A DNA stretch of 64,000 nt from NCBI GenBank assembly GCA_024114885.1, contig CP099419.1, positions 1,612,001 to 1,676,000 of the forward strand, in the 5' to 3' direction. Of this stretch, positions 54,483 to 64,000 are shown piece by piece (position 1 is the stretch's first letter; the number at the start of each line of letters is the position of its first letter). This DNA comes from Septoria linicola. Taxonomy: Eukaryota; Ascomycota; Dothideomycetes; Mycosphaerellales; Mycosphaerellaceae. The position numbers were made by a program, and so were the translations under genes. Under the pieces are notes generated by a model, which did no database searches, was not told the origin of the DNA, and saw only the letters and a list, made by a program, of their open reading frames with translations.

Positions 54483-56369
54483 TTACACAAAGCCTGCCGC
54501 TGTAGCCTTGGTCCTGTACTCTTGAAACGAGACAGCGTGGCCGTCTCTGGTATTGTTACGCGCTCTCGCCTCAAACTCGCTCTCGTTTCCTTCCTCGGCG
54601 CGTTTCCTTTCTTCCCAAACCTCCTCTTCGCTGGCGATCATGTTGCGGAACGCGTTCTGCTGTCCACGCCCAAAGTATGCGGCGCCTGCCTTTTTGTTCG
54701 CCACATCCTCATTGACCAAGACGTACTTAATGCCTGAACCGGGCGTCTCGAACATCGCTTCTGCTAGCAGCCGTTCCATGACAGTCCGTAGCCCTCGTGC
54801 TCCCGTGCTCATCTTAGAGGCAGTAGCAGCTATGGCGTGTAGAGCTGCAGTCGTGAAGCGTACCTCAATGCTGGAAAGAGCAAACAACTGTTGATACTGC
54901 TTGAGCAGGCTGTTCCTTGGTTCTGTAAGTACTTTGACCAGATCGGAGACGCCGAGTGATGATAGAGCACATGTGATCGGAATCCGGCCGACAAGCTCAG
55001 GTATCAACCCGTACTTCTGAAGATCCTGAGGCTCGACCAAGTCGAGAGTGTTGTACTTTCGTTTTTGCTTCGATGCAAGTTGGGATGATTTGGTGCTTGT
55101 ACTTGCTGATGGCGTGTAGTAGGGCAAATGCTTTTCGAATAGTTCGTCCTCGCCCTCTAGAATGGTTTCGTGGTGATTCGAAGTGTCCGAGCCGGGTGAA
55201 GCACGAACGGCGGCACCAAAGCCAATGCTCCCTTTGGAGACTCGGTCTAGAACCATCTTGTGCAGCCCATTGAATGCACCTGCACACAAGAAGAGGATAT
55301 TGTCTGTTCGTACGTTGTAGGTATCTCCTTTTTGACCGCCGCCTTGTGATTGTTGGTTAATACTCCCACCTGCAAGAGGAGAGTTGGTGGGATACCCTCG
55401 ACTTCGATCACTATTTGCATTTCGTTCCTGCTTGGCCTGTATTTGTAACGTGGTGCCTTCGATGATCTTGAGCAAAGATTCTTGCACGCCTTGCCCACCA
55501 ACATCCTTTCCCTGGCTAACCTTGGCTGTGGCGATTTTATCAATCTCGTCCAGCACGATGATGCCACGCTCGGCGCGTGTCACGTCGTAGTTGGCTGCTG
55601 CCAACAGTCGCTGTACGCACACGTCGGCATCTTCTCCAATGTATCCAGCTTGCGTAAATGGCGTACAGTCCGACATACTGAAGGGCACCTCTAGTACTCT
55701 TGCCAGCGTTTTGGCCATGAGTGTTTTACCCACTCCGCTTGGACCCAGAAGCAGCACGTTACTCTTCTCGATGTTCAGGGGACTAGAGTCTTGGAGTGGT
55801 GGCGGGGAGGCCGATTTATTTTGCTCTATCGTTCTCTGCTGTGAGCTGTGGTTGGGGGGTAAATGGATCGTGGTCTGCTGCTGGCCAGGGTATTCATCTT
55901 CGGTGAAGTCCTTCGTCAGCGAAGGAACTTCAATAAAACGCTTCAACTCCTTCTCACCTTCGACCGGATGTCTATGGTGCATTCGCCGTCTCTCTTCTGA
56001 AGCCAGTTGCTCCTCTTCCTCTTCATCTCGTCTTTGTAGTTCTTGGATGCGCTGATAATGATTGTACACTGCTGTTGCAAGCGTCTTCTTTGCTCTTTCT
56101 TGTCCAACCACAAATTGGTCCAAGTGCTGCTTCAATATCGTAGGCGTGATCCGTGGTGCCCCAATGTCTGACGCCCCACCCAGAGGTCCCTCTGTTGGCC
56201 CCCCGGGTTCATAGACACCGGTCCATGGCTGATTCGCAAAGTCGGATCGAATATGCGAGTCCGACGATGATCGGAGCTGTGAAGAGCTCAGGTGTCGTCG
56301 TACAATCGCCGACAGGCCCAGATACGTGAGACGAGCTCGAGGCGTGTACTGCGATGCTACTGTAGCCAT
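54483..56369 (-). CDS. MCX1: Mitochondrial ClpX-type AAA+ unfoldase (Mcx1)
   Basis: Single exon, 628 residues from the ATG at 56369. The N-terminus is Arg/Ser-rich without acids (YTPRARLTYLGLSAIVRRHL), a typical mitochondrial presequence. There is no Cys4 zinc domain. AAA+ core: ILKQHLDQFVVGQERAKKTL, Walker A GPSGVGKT (about residue 209), GYIGEDADVCVQRLL, Walker B IIVLDEIDKI, LVGRIPITCALSSL (arginine-finger region), sensor 2 GARGLRTVMERLL. Insertions before Walker A (about 80 residues) and around SSNDRSRGYP-like sequence are larger than in bacteria. Yeast Mcx1 unfolds and activates ALA synthase in the matrix without ClpP. I see no IGF-type ClpP loop (GAFNGL occurs elsewhere), fitting that. 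Confidence 0.92.
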   Translation of the reverse strand: MATVASQYTPRARLTYLGLSAIVRRHLSSSQLRSSSDSHIRSDFANQPWTGVYEPGGPTEGPLGGASDIGAPRITPTILKQHLDQFVVGQERAKKTLATAVYNHYQRIQELQRRDEEEEEQLASEERRRMHHRHPVEGEKELKRFIEVPSLTKDFTEDEYPGQQQTTIHLPPNHSSQQRTIEQNKSASPPPLQDSSPLNIEKSNVLLLGPSGVGKTLMAKTLARVLEVPFSMSDCTPFTQAGYIGEDADVCVQRLLAAANYDVTRAERGIIVLDEIDKIATAKVSQGKDVGGQGVQESLLKIIEGTTLQIQAKQERNANSDRSRGYPTNSPLAGGSINQQSQGGGQKGDTYNVRTDNILFLCAGAFNGLHKMVLDRVSKGSIGFGAAVRASPGSDTSNHHETILEGEDELFEKHLPYYTPSASTSTKSSQLASKQKRKYNTLDLVEPQDLQKYGLIPELVGRIPITCALSSLGVSDLVKVLTEPRNSLLKQYQQLFALSSIEVRFTTAALHAIAATASKMSTGARGLRTVMERLLAEAMFETPGSGIKYVLVNEDVANKKAGAAYFGRGQQNAFRNMIASEEEVWEERKRAEEGNESEFEARARNNTRDGHAVSFQEYRTKATAAGFV

Positions 56370-57127
56370 GCCCACGGGTTCACAAGTATGCTACCTGCAT
56401 ACAACCCGCTCGCTACTGACCAGCAGGAGCACATGCATATGCAGAGCTACACGAAATCAGAAAAGAGCCCCAGTCAAGTGAATAGCAGTAATTCACAATG
56501 AAAGACTAATGATGATGATGATCAGACGATTGACACCAAGCTCCGAGACCGCCTCTACAGCCTCCACACCAGGAGCTTGTCGGTCTCCACCTCCAGTCCT
56601 CCACATGCTGCCAGCCCTGAGTTGAGCAGGGGCCAAGAGTCCACGTCGGTGAAGCTGCCGAGCCGGCATGATGGTTTTTGCAGGGCTGGCACAACTTTCT
56701 CCTGCTCTCACTTCCAGCTCAATTGAGCTTTGCACAGCGGCTAGTCGCAGCAATCCGCTCAACCATTCCATCTCTTCTCCGCCACCAAGCGCGAGCTCAC
56801 TTTGGGCGCGTGCTGGGGTTCACCAGCCGTAGGACTCACATGTCGATTGGTTGAGAAAGTCGGTCCGCTTCCCTGCGCAACGCTGCTTATGACATAGCTT
56901 CACGGTGGGGTTGAGATGAGCATTGACATGTTGAGGTGTGTGTGTGTGTGTGGTTTGGAGAAGGCTGATAATAATTCCACACAGTGTTGCCAGGTGGTAT
57001 TGACATCTTTTCTACTCACCTGCAACTTCATCATCCAAACTTTCTGCTCTCACAATTCTTTTCGACCTTGACACCAAACCAATACCACAACGCAGTCACG
57101 GTAACGGCCCCTCTGCCGCCGCCCAAC
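56370..57127. promoter_or_regulatory. Divergent promoter, ClpX / glycogen branching enzyme
   Basis: 758 bp between divergent ATGs. It holds a GATGATGATGATG run near 56510 and a GT dinucleotide run at 56936-56952. The leader before 57128 is C/A-rich. An open frame runs upstream from 57128 to an ATG at 56984, but the usual N-terminus starts at 57128. Confidence 0.45.
56936..56952. repeat. GT dinucleotide microsatellite (17 nt)
   Basis: Uninterrupted GTGTG run about 180 bp upstream of the branching enzyme ATG. Confidence 0.9.
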
Positions 57128-59322
57128 ATGGCAGATAGATTGAACGAAGCGTCGCCAGACAGCGTGATGGCGAAACCCGCGGATGGCAAAGTCGCCAACG
57201 ATGGCACAGGCATTGTGCAGCTTGACCCATGGCTCGAGCCATATCAGGCCGCTCTCAAGTCGCGATTCGCAAAGACGCAGAACTGGATCAAGACCATCGA
57301 CAAGCATGAAGGCGGTCTTGAAAAGTTCTCGCGCGGCTACGAAAAGTTTGGCTTCAATGTATCGTCCGACGGCACCATCGTCTATCGCGAATGGGCACCA
57401 TTCGCTCTGCGAGCCTACCTTATCGGTGACTTCAATGGCTGGAACCGAGATAGCCACGAGATGAAGAGAGATGCATTTGGAGTGTGGGAGATTCAGCTAC
57501 CGCAAGAGAACGGCCAGCCAGCGATTCCTCATGACAGCAAGGTCAAGATTAGCATGGTAGTGCCGAATGATGGACAGAGAGCGGAGCGGCTCCCTGCGTG
57601 GATAAAGCGAGTGACACAAGACCTTTCTGTGTCGCCGATATACGATGCTCGCTTCTGGAATCCACCGCAAAAATATCAATGGAAGAATGCTCGTCCACCA
57701 AAGCCACGCAGTGCGAGAATCTACGAAGCACACGTCGGAATCTCCAGCCCCGAGCCAAAGGTCGCGACATATAAGGAGTTCACCCAGAATACCCTGCCTC
57801 GTATCCGGGACCTAGGCTATAACACCATTCAGCTCATGGCAATCATGGAGCATGCATACTACGCCTCGTTCGGGTATCAAATCAACTCATTCTTCGCAGC
57901 ATCTTCACGTTATGGCCATCCCGATGACCTGAAAGAGTTAATCGATACTGCTCATGGCATGGGCATCACAGTGCTGCTAGACGTTGTTCATTCGCACGCA
58001 AGCAAGAATGTGTCTGATGGCTTGAACATGTTTGACAATAGCGACCACCTGTACTTCCACGAAGGCGCTCGCGGTCGGCACGAGTTGTGGGATTCGCGGC
58101 TCTTTAACTACGGGCACCACGAAGTCCTTCGTTTCCTGCTTTCTAACCTTCGCTTCTGGATGGAGGAGTATCGATTTGACGGTTTCCGGTTCGACGGCGT
58201 CACCAGCATGCTGTACCAGCACCATGGCATCGGCACCGGCTTCAGCGGTGGCTATCACGAGTATTTCGGACCTAGTGTGGACGAAGAAGGAGTTGTGTAT
58301 CTCATGCTAGCCAACGAGATGCTGCACAACCTTTATCCTGACTCAATCACGATTGCAGAAGATGTCAGCGGTATGCCAGGTCTGTGTGTCAAATTGAGTC
58401 TTGGTGGAATAGGCTTCGACTACAGACTCGCCATGGCTGTTCCAGATCTGTACATCAAGTGGCTCAAGGAGAAGCAAGACATCGAATGGGACATGGGCGC
58501 GCTTTGCTTCACGTTGACCAATCGTCGGCACGGTGAGAAGACAATTGCTTACGCTGAAAGCCACGATCAAGCCCTGGTCGGCGACAAGACTCTGCTCTTC
58601 TGGCTATGCGATGCGGAGATGTATACCAATATGTCTACACTGTCGGCATTCACACCCGTAATCGAGCGCGGCATGGCTCTGCACAAGATGATCCGCTTGA
58701 TCACTCATGCTCTGGGTGGTGAAGCATATCTCAACTTCGAAGGCAATGAGTTTGGTCATCCGGAATGGCTGGACTTCCCTCGTGAAGGCAATCAGAACAG
58801 CTTTCACTATGCTCGACGACAATTTAACCTGATCGAGGATAAGATGTTGCGATACCATTTCCTCAACGACTTCGATAAGGCTATGCAATGGACTGAGGAG
58901 AAGTACGGATGGCTGCATTCTCCTCAGGCGTACGTCAGCTTGAAGAATGAAAATGACAAGGTCATCGTCTTCGAGCGCGCGGGCTTGCTGTTCATTTTCA
59001 ACTTCCATCCTTCGAGCTCATTCACCGATTACCGTGTGGGTGTCGAGCAGGCAGGAACCTACAGAGTCGTGCTCAACTCCGACGACCCAGCCTTCGGAGG
59101 ACTTGGACGCTCTCAAAACGACACCCGCTTCTTCACGACTGACTTTGCCTGGAACAACCGCAAGAACTTCCTGCAGGTCTACATTCCCACCCGGTCAGCT
59201 CTGGTAAGTTGAAGCTCAATCGAAAGTATATTAGACGTGAATACTAACAACGAGCACAGGTCCTTGCTCTCGAAGAAACGCTTGACCCAAGCTGGAAGTC
59301 TCAAGTGTCACTAGGCTACTAA
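57128..59322 (+). CDS. GLC3: 1,4-alpha-glucan branching enzyme (GH13)
   Basis: Exons 57128-59203 and 59260-59322 (56-nt intron with a perfect ACTAAC branch site); 712 residues, the usual length. An N-terminal CBM48 domain (YREWAPFALRAYLIGDFNGW) precedes the GH13 barrel: LLDVVHSHASKN, nucleophile Asp in RFDGFRFDGVTSML (about 354), acid Glu in ITIAEDVSGMPG (about 409), AESHDQALVGDKTL (about 478-480). The C-terminal all-beta domain has FNFHPSSSFTDYRVG. It forms alpha-1,6 branches in glycogen in the cytosol. Codon use is strongly biased, suggesting good expression. An upstream in-frame ATG at 56984 would add 48 residues without similarity; I prefer 57128. Confidence 0.97.
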
Positions 59323-59915
59323 AGGATGTTGGTCAGATGCTGTTAGCACAACCAAAAGTGTTGTGAACTTTGACGAGAAGCATTTGTAGCAAGTTAGGAG
59401 TTCAGGTGGAATAACTGTGTACAATAGACGTACCATGGCATCGGCAGCCCATGCAAACGAGAGGAAACATTAAGTCCAGCGTCTTATCGTAGCTCTGGCA
59501 CTCATTCGGCAATTCACGGCGATAGGCCAAAACTCCGGTGTATCGCTGGCAATGCTGCGAATTCGAACTATTCTCATCACATGCCACAATAATGGATATT
59601 GCATGACCAAGAGAAGAACTTGCAAGCTTGCGATGTTCCTCGCTACACCCGCTCAGCCGCCATATGAAGGAATTCTGATGTAAGAAAGTCGCCCGGCCCG
59701 GGGGCTTGTCCGGTTCTTGGTCCTTGTCTGGCCGCCCGCATATGGCTTCCAGAAACGGTAGGCATACATCACACTAGCTTTCTAGCTTTGAGAGACCCTG
59801 GTGAGTGTCCCCGCCTATATAGCAATGTTGCCAGGCGCGCCGTCAGTTCCTTTCTCGCATTGAAACTAAAACCTCTTCCCTTCACAATACCAGAGCCGCA
59901 AAGACACCCACAGTC
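59323..59915. promoter_or_regulatory. Promoter region of the GABA transaminase gene
   Basis: 593 bp between two plus-strand genes. A TATATAG box at 59816-59822 lies 94 bp upstream of the ATG. A GC-rich CCCGGCCCGGGG segment at about 59692-59703 could serve a Zn2Cys6 regulator, but no specific site is claimed. Confidence 0.45.
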
Positions 59916-61524
59916 ATGGCGTCCTTCATGCGATCTGCTGCGCGCCTTCAGCCAGCAGTGCGATCATCTCTCCGTCCAGCACCAATCCTTCGCCGCTCCA
60001 TGGCTTCCAAGTCGCCCTCACACAATGCCAGCGTCGCTGCGGCTGTCAAGTCTGCGGTGACCGATGCTGCTGAGCCTTCATACTTCCCAGACGAGCCTAC
60101 TGGTCCGATCGTGCGAACACAGATCCCCGGACCAAAGTCGAAAGAGGCGATAGCAGAGCTCGACGCCGTGTTTGACACGCGTTCGCTGAACATGATGGCC
60201 AATTACCAAAACAGCTTTGGCAATTATCTCGCAGACTTGGACGGTAACGTCCTCCTCGATGTTTACGCCCAGATTGCTTCGATACCTGTGGGCTACAGCA
60301 ACCCCAACCTGCTTTCTGCTGCCACAAGCCCAGAAATGGCCTCGGCCATTATCAACAGACCTGCTCTTGGAAACTTCCCTCAGCACGATTGGGCACACAT
60401 TCTCAAGACTGGTATCCTGAAGGCCGCACCAAAGGGCTGCGACCAAGTCTTCACGGCACAGGCGGGCTCCGATGCCAATGAACTTGCTTATAAGGCTGCT
60501 TTCATGTGGAAGCGTCGTCAGCAGCGTGGTGGGCCAGACGTCGACTTCACAGCTGAGGAGATTTCTTCGTCGATGAACAACCAGTCCCCAGGATCACCGA
60601 ACGATATGTCCATCCTTTCGTTCAAGACTGCCTTCCACGGTCGTCTGTTCGGATCGCTGTCCACGACGCGCTCCAAGCCTATCCACAAGCTTGACATTCC
60701 TGCCTTTGACTGGCCTCAAGCGTCCTTCCCCGCGCTCAAATACCCACTCGAACAGCATGTCGAAGAGAACGCCAAGGAGGAGGCGCGCTGCTTGGCTGAA
60801 GTCGAGGACTTGCTCGTCAACTACCACAACAAGCCAGCTGCCGTCATTGTCGAGCCCATCCAGTCTGAGGGTGGTGACAACCACGCTAGCCCCGCGTTCT
60901 TCAATGGCCTTCGCGAGGTTACCCGCAAGCACGATGTGCTCCTGATCGTTGATGAGGTTCAGACTGGTGTCGGTGCTACCGGAAAGTTCTGGGCACACGA
61001 GCACTGGAACCTCAAGGACGCGCCTGATATGGTCACCTTCAGTAAGAAGGCACAGACTGCTGGCTACTACTTCGGCAACCCAGAGCTCAGACCAAACAAG
61101 CCATACCGCCAATTCAACGTGAGTCTCGATTGCATTGGTCGCATCTGAACATTGCTAACATTTTATATAGACATGGATGGGTGACCCAGCTCGGGCTCTG
61201 CTCTTCCGCGCTATCATCAATGAGGTGGAGCGACTCAATTTGGTTGAGAACACTGCCATCACTGGTGACTACCTCTACAATGGTCTCGAAGATTTGGGTA
61301 AACAGTACCCAGGCGAAATTCAGAACCTTCGCGGCAAGGGTCAAGGCACTTTCATCGCCTGGGACTCTCCCCGCCGCGACGAGATCTTGAAGAAGTCCAA
61401 GGGTGTCGGCATCAACGTTGGCGGCTCCGGCGAGCGTGCTGTGCGGTTGAGGCCCATGCTTATCTTCCAAAAGAAGCACGCAGACATCTTCCTTGAGGGA
61501 CTGGAGAAAGTCCTCAGGTCGTGA
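59916..61524 (+). CDS. 4-aminobutyrate aminotransferase (GABA transaminase)
   Basis: Exons 59916-61118 and 61171-61524 (52-nt intron, GCTAAC branch); 518 residues. The Arg/Ser-rich start (FMRSAARLQPAVRSSLRPAP) is a mitochondrial presequence. Class III PLP aminotransferase: YQNSFGNYLADLDGNVLLDV, AGSDANELAYKAAFMWKR, SFKTAFHGRLFGSLSTTRSK, PIQSEGGDNHASPAFFNGLR, DEVQTGVGATGKFWAHEHWN, PLP Lys in TFSKKAQTAGYYFG (about 374). The DAxxN and SEGGD signatures point to GABA-T rather than ornithine or alanine-glyoxylate transaminase. It converts GABA and 2-oxoglutarate to succinic semialdehyde and glutamate. In aspergilli gatA is induced by omega-amino acids; a TATA-like box here fits a regulated promoter. 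Confidence 0.96.
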
Positions 61525-62148
61525 GCGAAGCACGACTGGCATGATTACGAACTTTTGAAAAGCATTTGAAGCGATTTGAAATGGTCGGCGCAAAGACGCT
61601 CGACTCTGCACGGCGTTGGGGATGGTGGAGATCACCTTCGGGTAACATTTGAATCGTGTCGACATTGGGTCGATCGAGATAGCCCTATAGAAACATTGCA
61701 CGTTTATGGCCGGAGCTGCGATTGAACAGACCGCAGTCCGCTTCAGCTAAGTTCAAGAACGTCCAGTGGCTCGACCTTGAAAATACCTATTTTTGATTAC
61801 TGTCCTCGTCATAACTTGCTTCAAAGGTTCGATTATTGTTACCACATCGATGTCTAAGCTTCGTGGCGTCACTTTAGTCCAGTATGAATTGACAAGCACT
61901 GCGGGACCAAACTCGATAAAAGCAGCTAGGCGCATCACAAATTACTAGCTAAGACTCCATGATCACATCGCAGCATCAAATCCATTTTGGGGCTAGCGTC
62001 GATGAGCATCACCGAGCTCGCGTTGGCAACAATAGCACACTACTGTTTGACTGGGAATCGATTGTCCTACAACACATCGTTCCGCGCATTCGGAAGAGCC
62101 AGACCTACGGATTGTCACGATTAAGCATATTTGGAGTGACTGTATCAC
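61525..62148. other. Intergenic, GABA-T 3' side and F-box-like promoter
   Basis: 624 bp between two plus-strand genes; A/T content rises after 61750. No gene recognised. Confidence 0.4.
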
Positions 62149-62745
62149 ATGGACGGCCCTGGTCTTCTGAGTATTCCTACTGAGCTTAGGCTATTAATAC
62201 TGGAATTCCTGCTTACCAGCCCTACTATTCTGGCAGTAGGAGGCTCGTACAGACCGTCATTCGTCAATCTCTCAGCTCCGCCTGCCGTGTTTGGGAGTGA
62301 CAGTACTGAGAAGATCCAGGCCATACAGCCAGCAATCAGCTTCACAAGCCGACAGCTCAGAGCAGAGGCTTTGCCAATATTCTACGCTTGTAACTGCTTC
62401 CAGCTTGCACTCCATTACCGACGCGCGCGGGCTGAAGTAGTCAGGTGGCTCGACTCGACTGTTCAAAACACAGGCCTTGCATCGAATCTGTGGCATATCA
62501 CCATCAAACATCGGTTCGGAATTCTAGACTACAGAGGGAACATTGATCTGAACCTCAAGGACTTCCACATCAGCGGTCCACACCTGTGGTTCAACTCCAT
62601 TCCGCCGATATACATCAAAGAAGTTGAGGGTATAATAGAACAGGGCCGCAACCGAAGCCTCCTGTGCTCACACGAACGACCTGGAGAATTAATCGTTGAT
62701 ACGCTTCGGCAGCTCATCGAGGTGCTCGGTGTTGTGCTCGACTAG
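62149..62745 (+). CDS. F-box/2EXR-like protein, copy 1
   Basis: Single exon, 198 residues. It opens with LLSIPTELRLLILEFLL, a degenerate F-box as in the 2EXR-type proteins expanded in Dothideomycetes, followed by ISFTSRQLRAEALPIFYACN (the usual ordered-residue block QLRxEALPIFY) and WHITIKHRFGI. F-boxes bind Skp1 in SCF ubiquitin ligases, but in these small proteins that function is unproven. The C-terminus (VDTLRQLIEVLGVVLD) parallels that of the next gene. Stop at 62743-62745, only 14 bp before the next ATG. Confidence 0.7.
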   Translation: MDGPGLLSIPTELRLLILEFLLTSPTILAVGGSYRPSFVNLSAPPAVFGSDSTEKIQAIQPAISFTSRQLRAEALPIFYACNCFQLALHYRRARAEVVRWLDSTVQNTGLASNLWHITIKHRFGILDYRGNIDLNLKDFHISGPHLWFNSIPPIYIKEVEGIIEQGRNRSLLCSHERPGELIVDTLRQLIEVLGVVLD

Positions 62746-62759
62746 GTACTCCGACTGGT

Positions 62760-63531
62760 ATGGCAAGTGCAGAAGCTTATATGGCAAGCCTGAACGCTTC
62801 TCTATACCCATATACCCGAAGCGAAATACCCCCGATGAAGTCGGGAAGCCCGGCGAGGGTTGGTCCTGCGGTGATTGGGAGATGTCATCTACTAGAGCTT
62901 CCCAAGGAGTTACGAATGTTAATCTGGGACTATTATCTTGACACAGTGCCTACACTAGTCAAACTCGAACAGTATCACACTTTGCACGATTTTCGCCGTT
63001 TCTGGCAACCAGAACTGAGTAGCGTGAGTCGTGGGATCAGGAGCGAGCTTCTTCCACAGTTCTATCGCCGCTGCAGATTCCATCTGCAAGGCGTCAACGA
63101 AGACGGCGATTGCGAGGTCGAGCTGTTTTTAAACAGAACCGAATCTTATCAAGCTCTCCATCAGAATATGAGGATTGTGGTCATTCATGGTTTGATCGCC
63201 TGTACAGGTCGCTGGCTGGGAGAATTTGACCTGAAGCGGTTCGCTCTTAATGTTGACAAGTATTGGAAGCACTCGATGGAGGGCGAGTACAGTGGGATGA
63301 TTGCAGATCTTGAGGCTGTGTTCTCATGGGCATCGCAGAATGTCAGCTCCACAGACTCTAGAGCGCCAGTGTTGAGGAAACTCCTTGATATTATGCGGGC
63401 AAGAGGAGTGTTTCTGTGGTAGGTAAGCATTGCGGATATGCGCCTCTCCGCCTCTACCAGTGATGCTAACATGTCGTGCGCATAGCGACGACGATGAATT
63501 CATCGTGGATGGAGACCCAGTCGGCTATTGA
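62760..63531 (+). CDS. F-box/2EXR-like protein, copy 2
   Basis: Exons 62760-63418 and 63486-63531; the 67-nt intron (GTAGGT donor, TGCTAAC branch, CATAG acceptor) replaces the stop of the unspliced frame with CDDDEFIVDGDPVGY; about 234 residues. The F-box-like start (LLELPKELRMLIWDYYL) and LSSVSRGIRSELLPQFYRRC match copy 1 in position and pattern, so the two are probably tandem paralogues, though divergent. Function as for copy 1 is unknown. The second exon rests on frame and splice sites only. Confidence 0.68.
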
Positions 63532-63927
63532 GCATCCTGGGCAAGGCAAGCTGGACGCTGACGTCCGACATTCGTATAGCGATATCAGGCCATGCTGGTG
63601 CTCGCACGTTGGCGTGACAGATTACATCCAAAATCGAATGTTGCAGAGCCATGTCGGAAACATGATCGAGACAGAACGAATCCCAGGGTCCCGAAATAAT
63701 AGTGTCAGAGAGCACATCGTTCGATTCCACTTTTGCCTCCACACCCCGGTAAACTCAAAGCGCGAACATCATGCGATTCCTGGCCTCTGGCGAATCACAA
63801 GGCCTACATTACAGAATCTTATGTTCGTATAATAAGTGTTGCGTTCGTGTTCTCAGACAAATAGTCTTGCATTCTGCATTTCTACTCACACTACCATCGA
63901 GGACTGTTGGTATTCTCATAGCAACAA
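63532..63927. other. Intergenic after the F-box-like genes
   Basis: 396 bp of 3' UTR and intergenic sequence. The ORF at 63476-63832 overlaps the second exon of copy 2 in another frame and is not supported. Confidence 0.35.
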
Positions 63928-64000
63928 TGGAGAATGAGGATCTGCTCACTATCGCTGCATCGATCGCCGTCATTGTCTGGTCTGTGGTGATGAACACACT
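63928..64000 (+). CDS. Possible start of an ORF cut by the window end
   Basis: An ATG at 63928 opens 24 codons without a stop to the end of the window, encoding a hydrophobic stretch (LLTIAASIAVIVWSVVM) that could be a signal anchor or first membrane helix. Too short to be sure it is a gene. Confidence 0.2.

Noticed and set aside
1..64000. tRNA, rRNA, CRISPR arrays, transposons, viral insertions
   Set aside because: No B-box-bearing cloverleaf, long direct or inverted repeats, integrase or reverse-transcriptase motifs seen by eye; a tRNAscan or RepeatMasker run would be decisive.

Overview
The window reads as ordinary gene-dense nuclear DNA of a filamentous ascomycete. Evidence: short introns of roughly 43-150 nt with GT...AG borders and CTRAC-like branch points, Atg27 with a YSAV tail, Spg1/Tem1 and Ste50 orthologues, a DUF4045-gelsolin protein, a mitochondrial GABA transaminase, and F-box-like proteins of the kind expanded in Dothideomycetes. 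The style of the proteins (SprT-like, 2EXR/F-box-like, CPAF-type S41 peptidase) suggests Dothideomycetes, probably Mycosphaerellales; that is inference. There are about 32 protein genes. I saw no transposon, tRNA, rRNA, CRISPR array or secondary-metabolite cluster.

Layout. 1-0.8 kb: 3' end of a TauD-like dioxygenase (+). 1-4.4 kb: divergent mitochondrial ribosomal protein uS4m (-) and La protein (+). 4.6-9.3 kb: BTB protein and secreted S41 peptidase (both -). 10.1-13.3 kb: Xaa-Pro aminopeptidase and Atg27 (+). 13.3-15.5 kb: gene-poor. 15.5-21.2 kb: Ste50 (+), Rrb1 (-), Spg1/Tem1 (+). 21.6-27.9 kb: unknown disordered protein, SprT-like protein, Mpv17/PMP22 protein (all -). 28.7-31.5 kb: Cys-rich unknown and small secreted crystallin-like protein (+). 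31.8-35.5 kb: divergent GNAT-like protein (-) and Arl2 GTPase (+). 36.1-41.9 kb: giant DUF4045-gelsolin protein (+). 43.1-45.3 kb: convergent Cbf1-type bHLH (+) and eIF6 (-). 45.3-47.9 kb: gene-poor, then a Puf3-type Pumilio protein (+). 51.9-56.4 kb: adenylate kinase (+), HTH-like unknown (+), mitochondrial ClpX (-). 57.1-61.5 kb: glycogen branching enzyme and GABA transaminase (+). 62.1-63.5 kb: two tandem F-box-like genes (+).

Most genes are housekeeping and do not form one pathway. Loose themes are ribosome biogenesis and translation (uS4m, La, Rrb1, eIF6, Puf3), signalling and cytokinesis (Ste50, Spg1, Arl2, gelsolin-like) and mitochondrial or energy functions (uS4m, ClpX, Adk1, GABA-T).

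Points most worth checking: a coding-like, in-frame stretch of about 280 nt beyond two stop codons at the end of the La gene; an apparent 2-nt frameshift near the 3' end of the S41 peptidase; loss of the catalytic Glu (HQMIH) in the SprT-like protein; a 17-nt microexon in Arl2; two F-box-like genes only 14 bp apart; and CACGTG boxes upstream of the Cbf1-type gene itself. All exon borders were read by eye from frame continuity and splice consensus; none was tested with transcripts.
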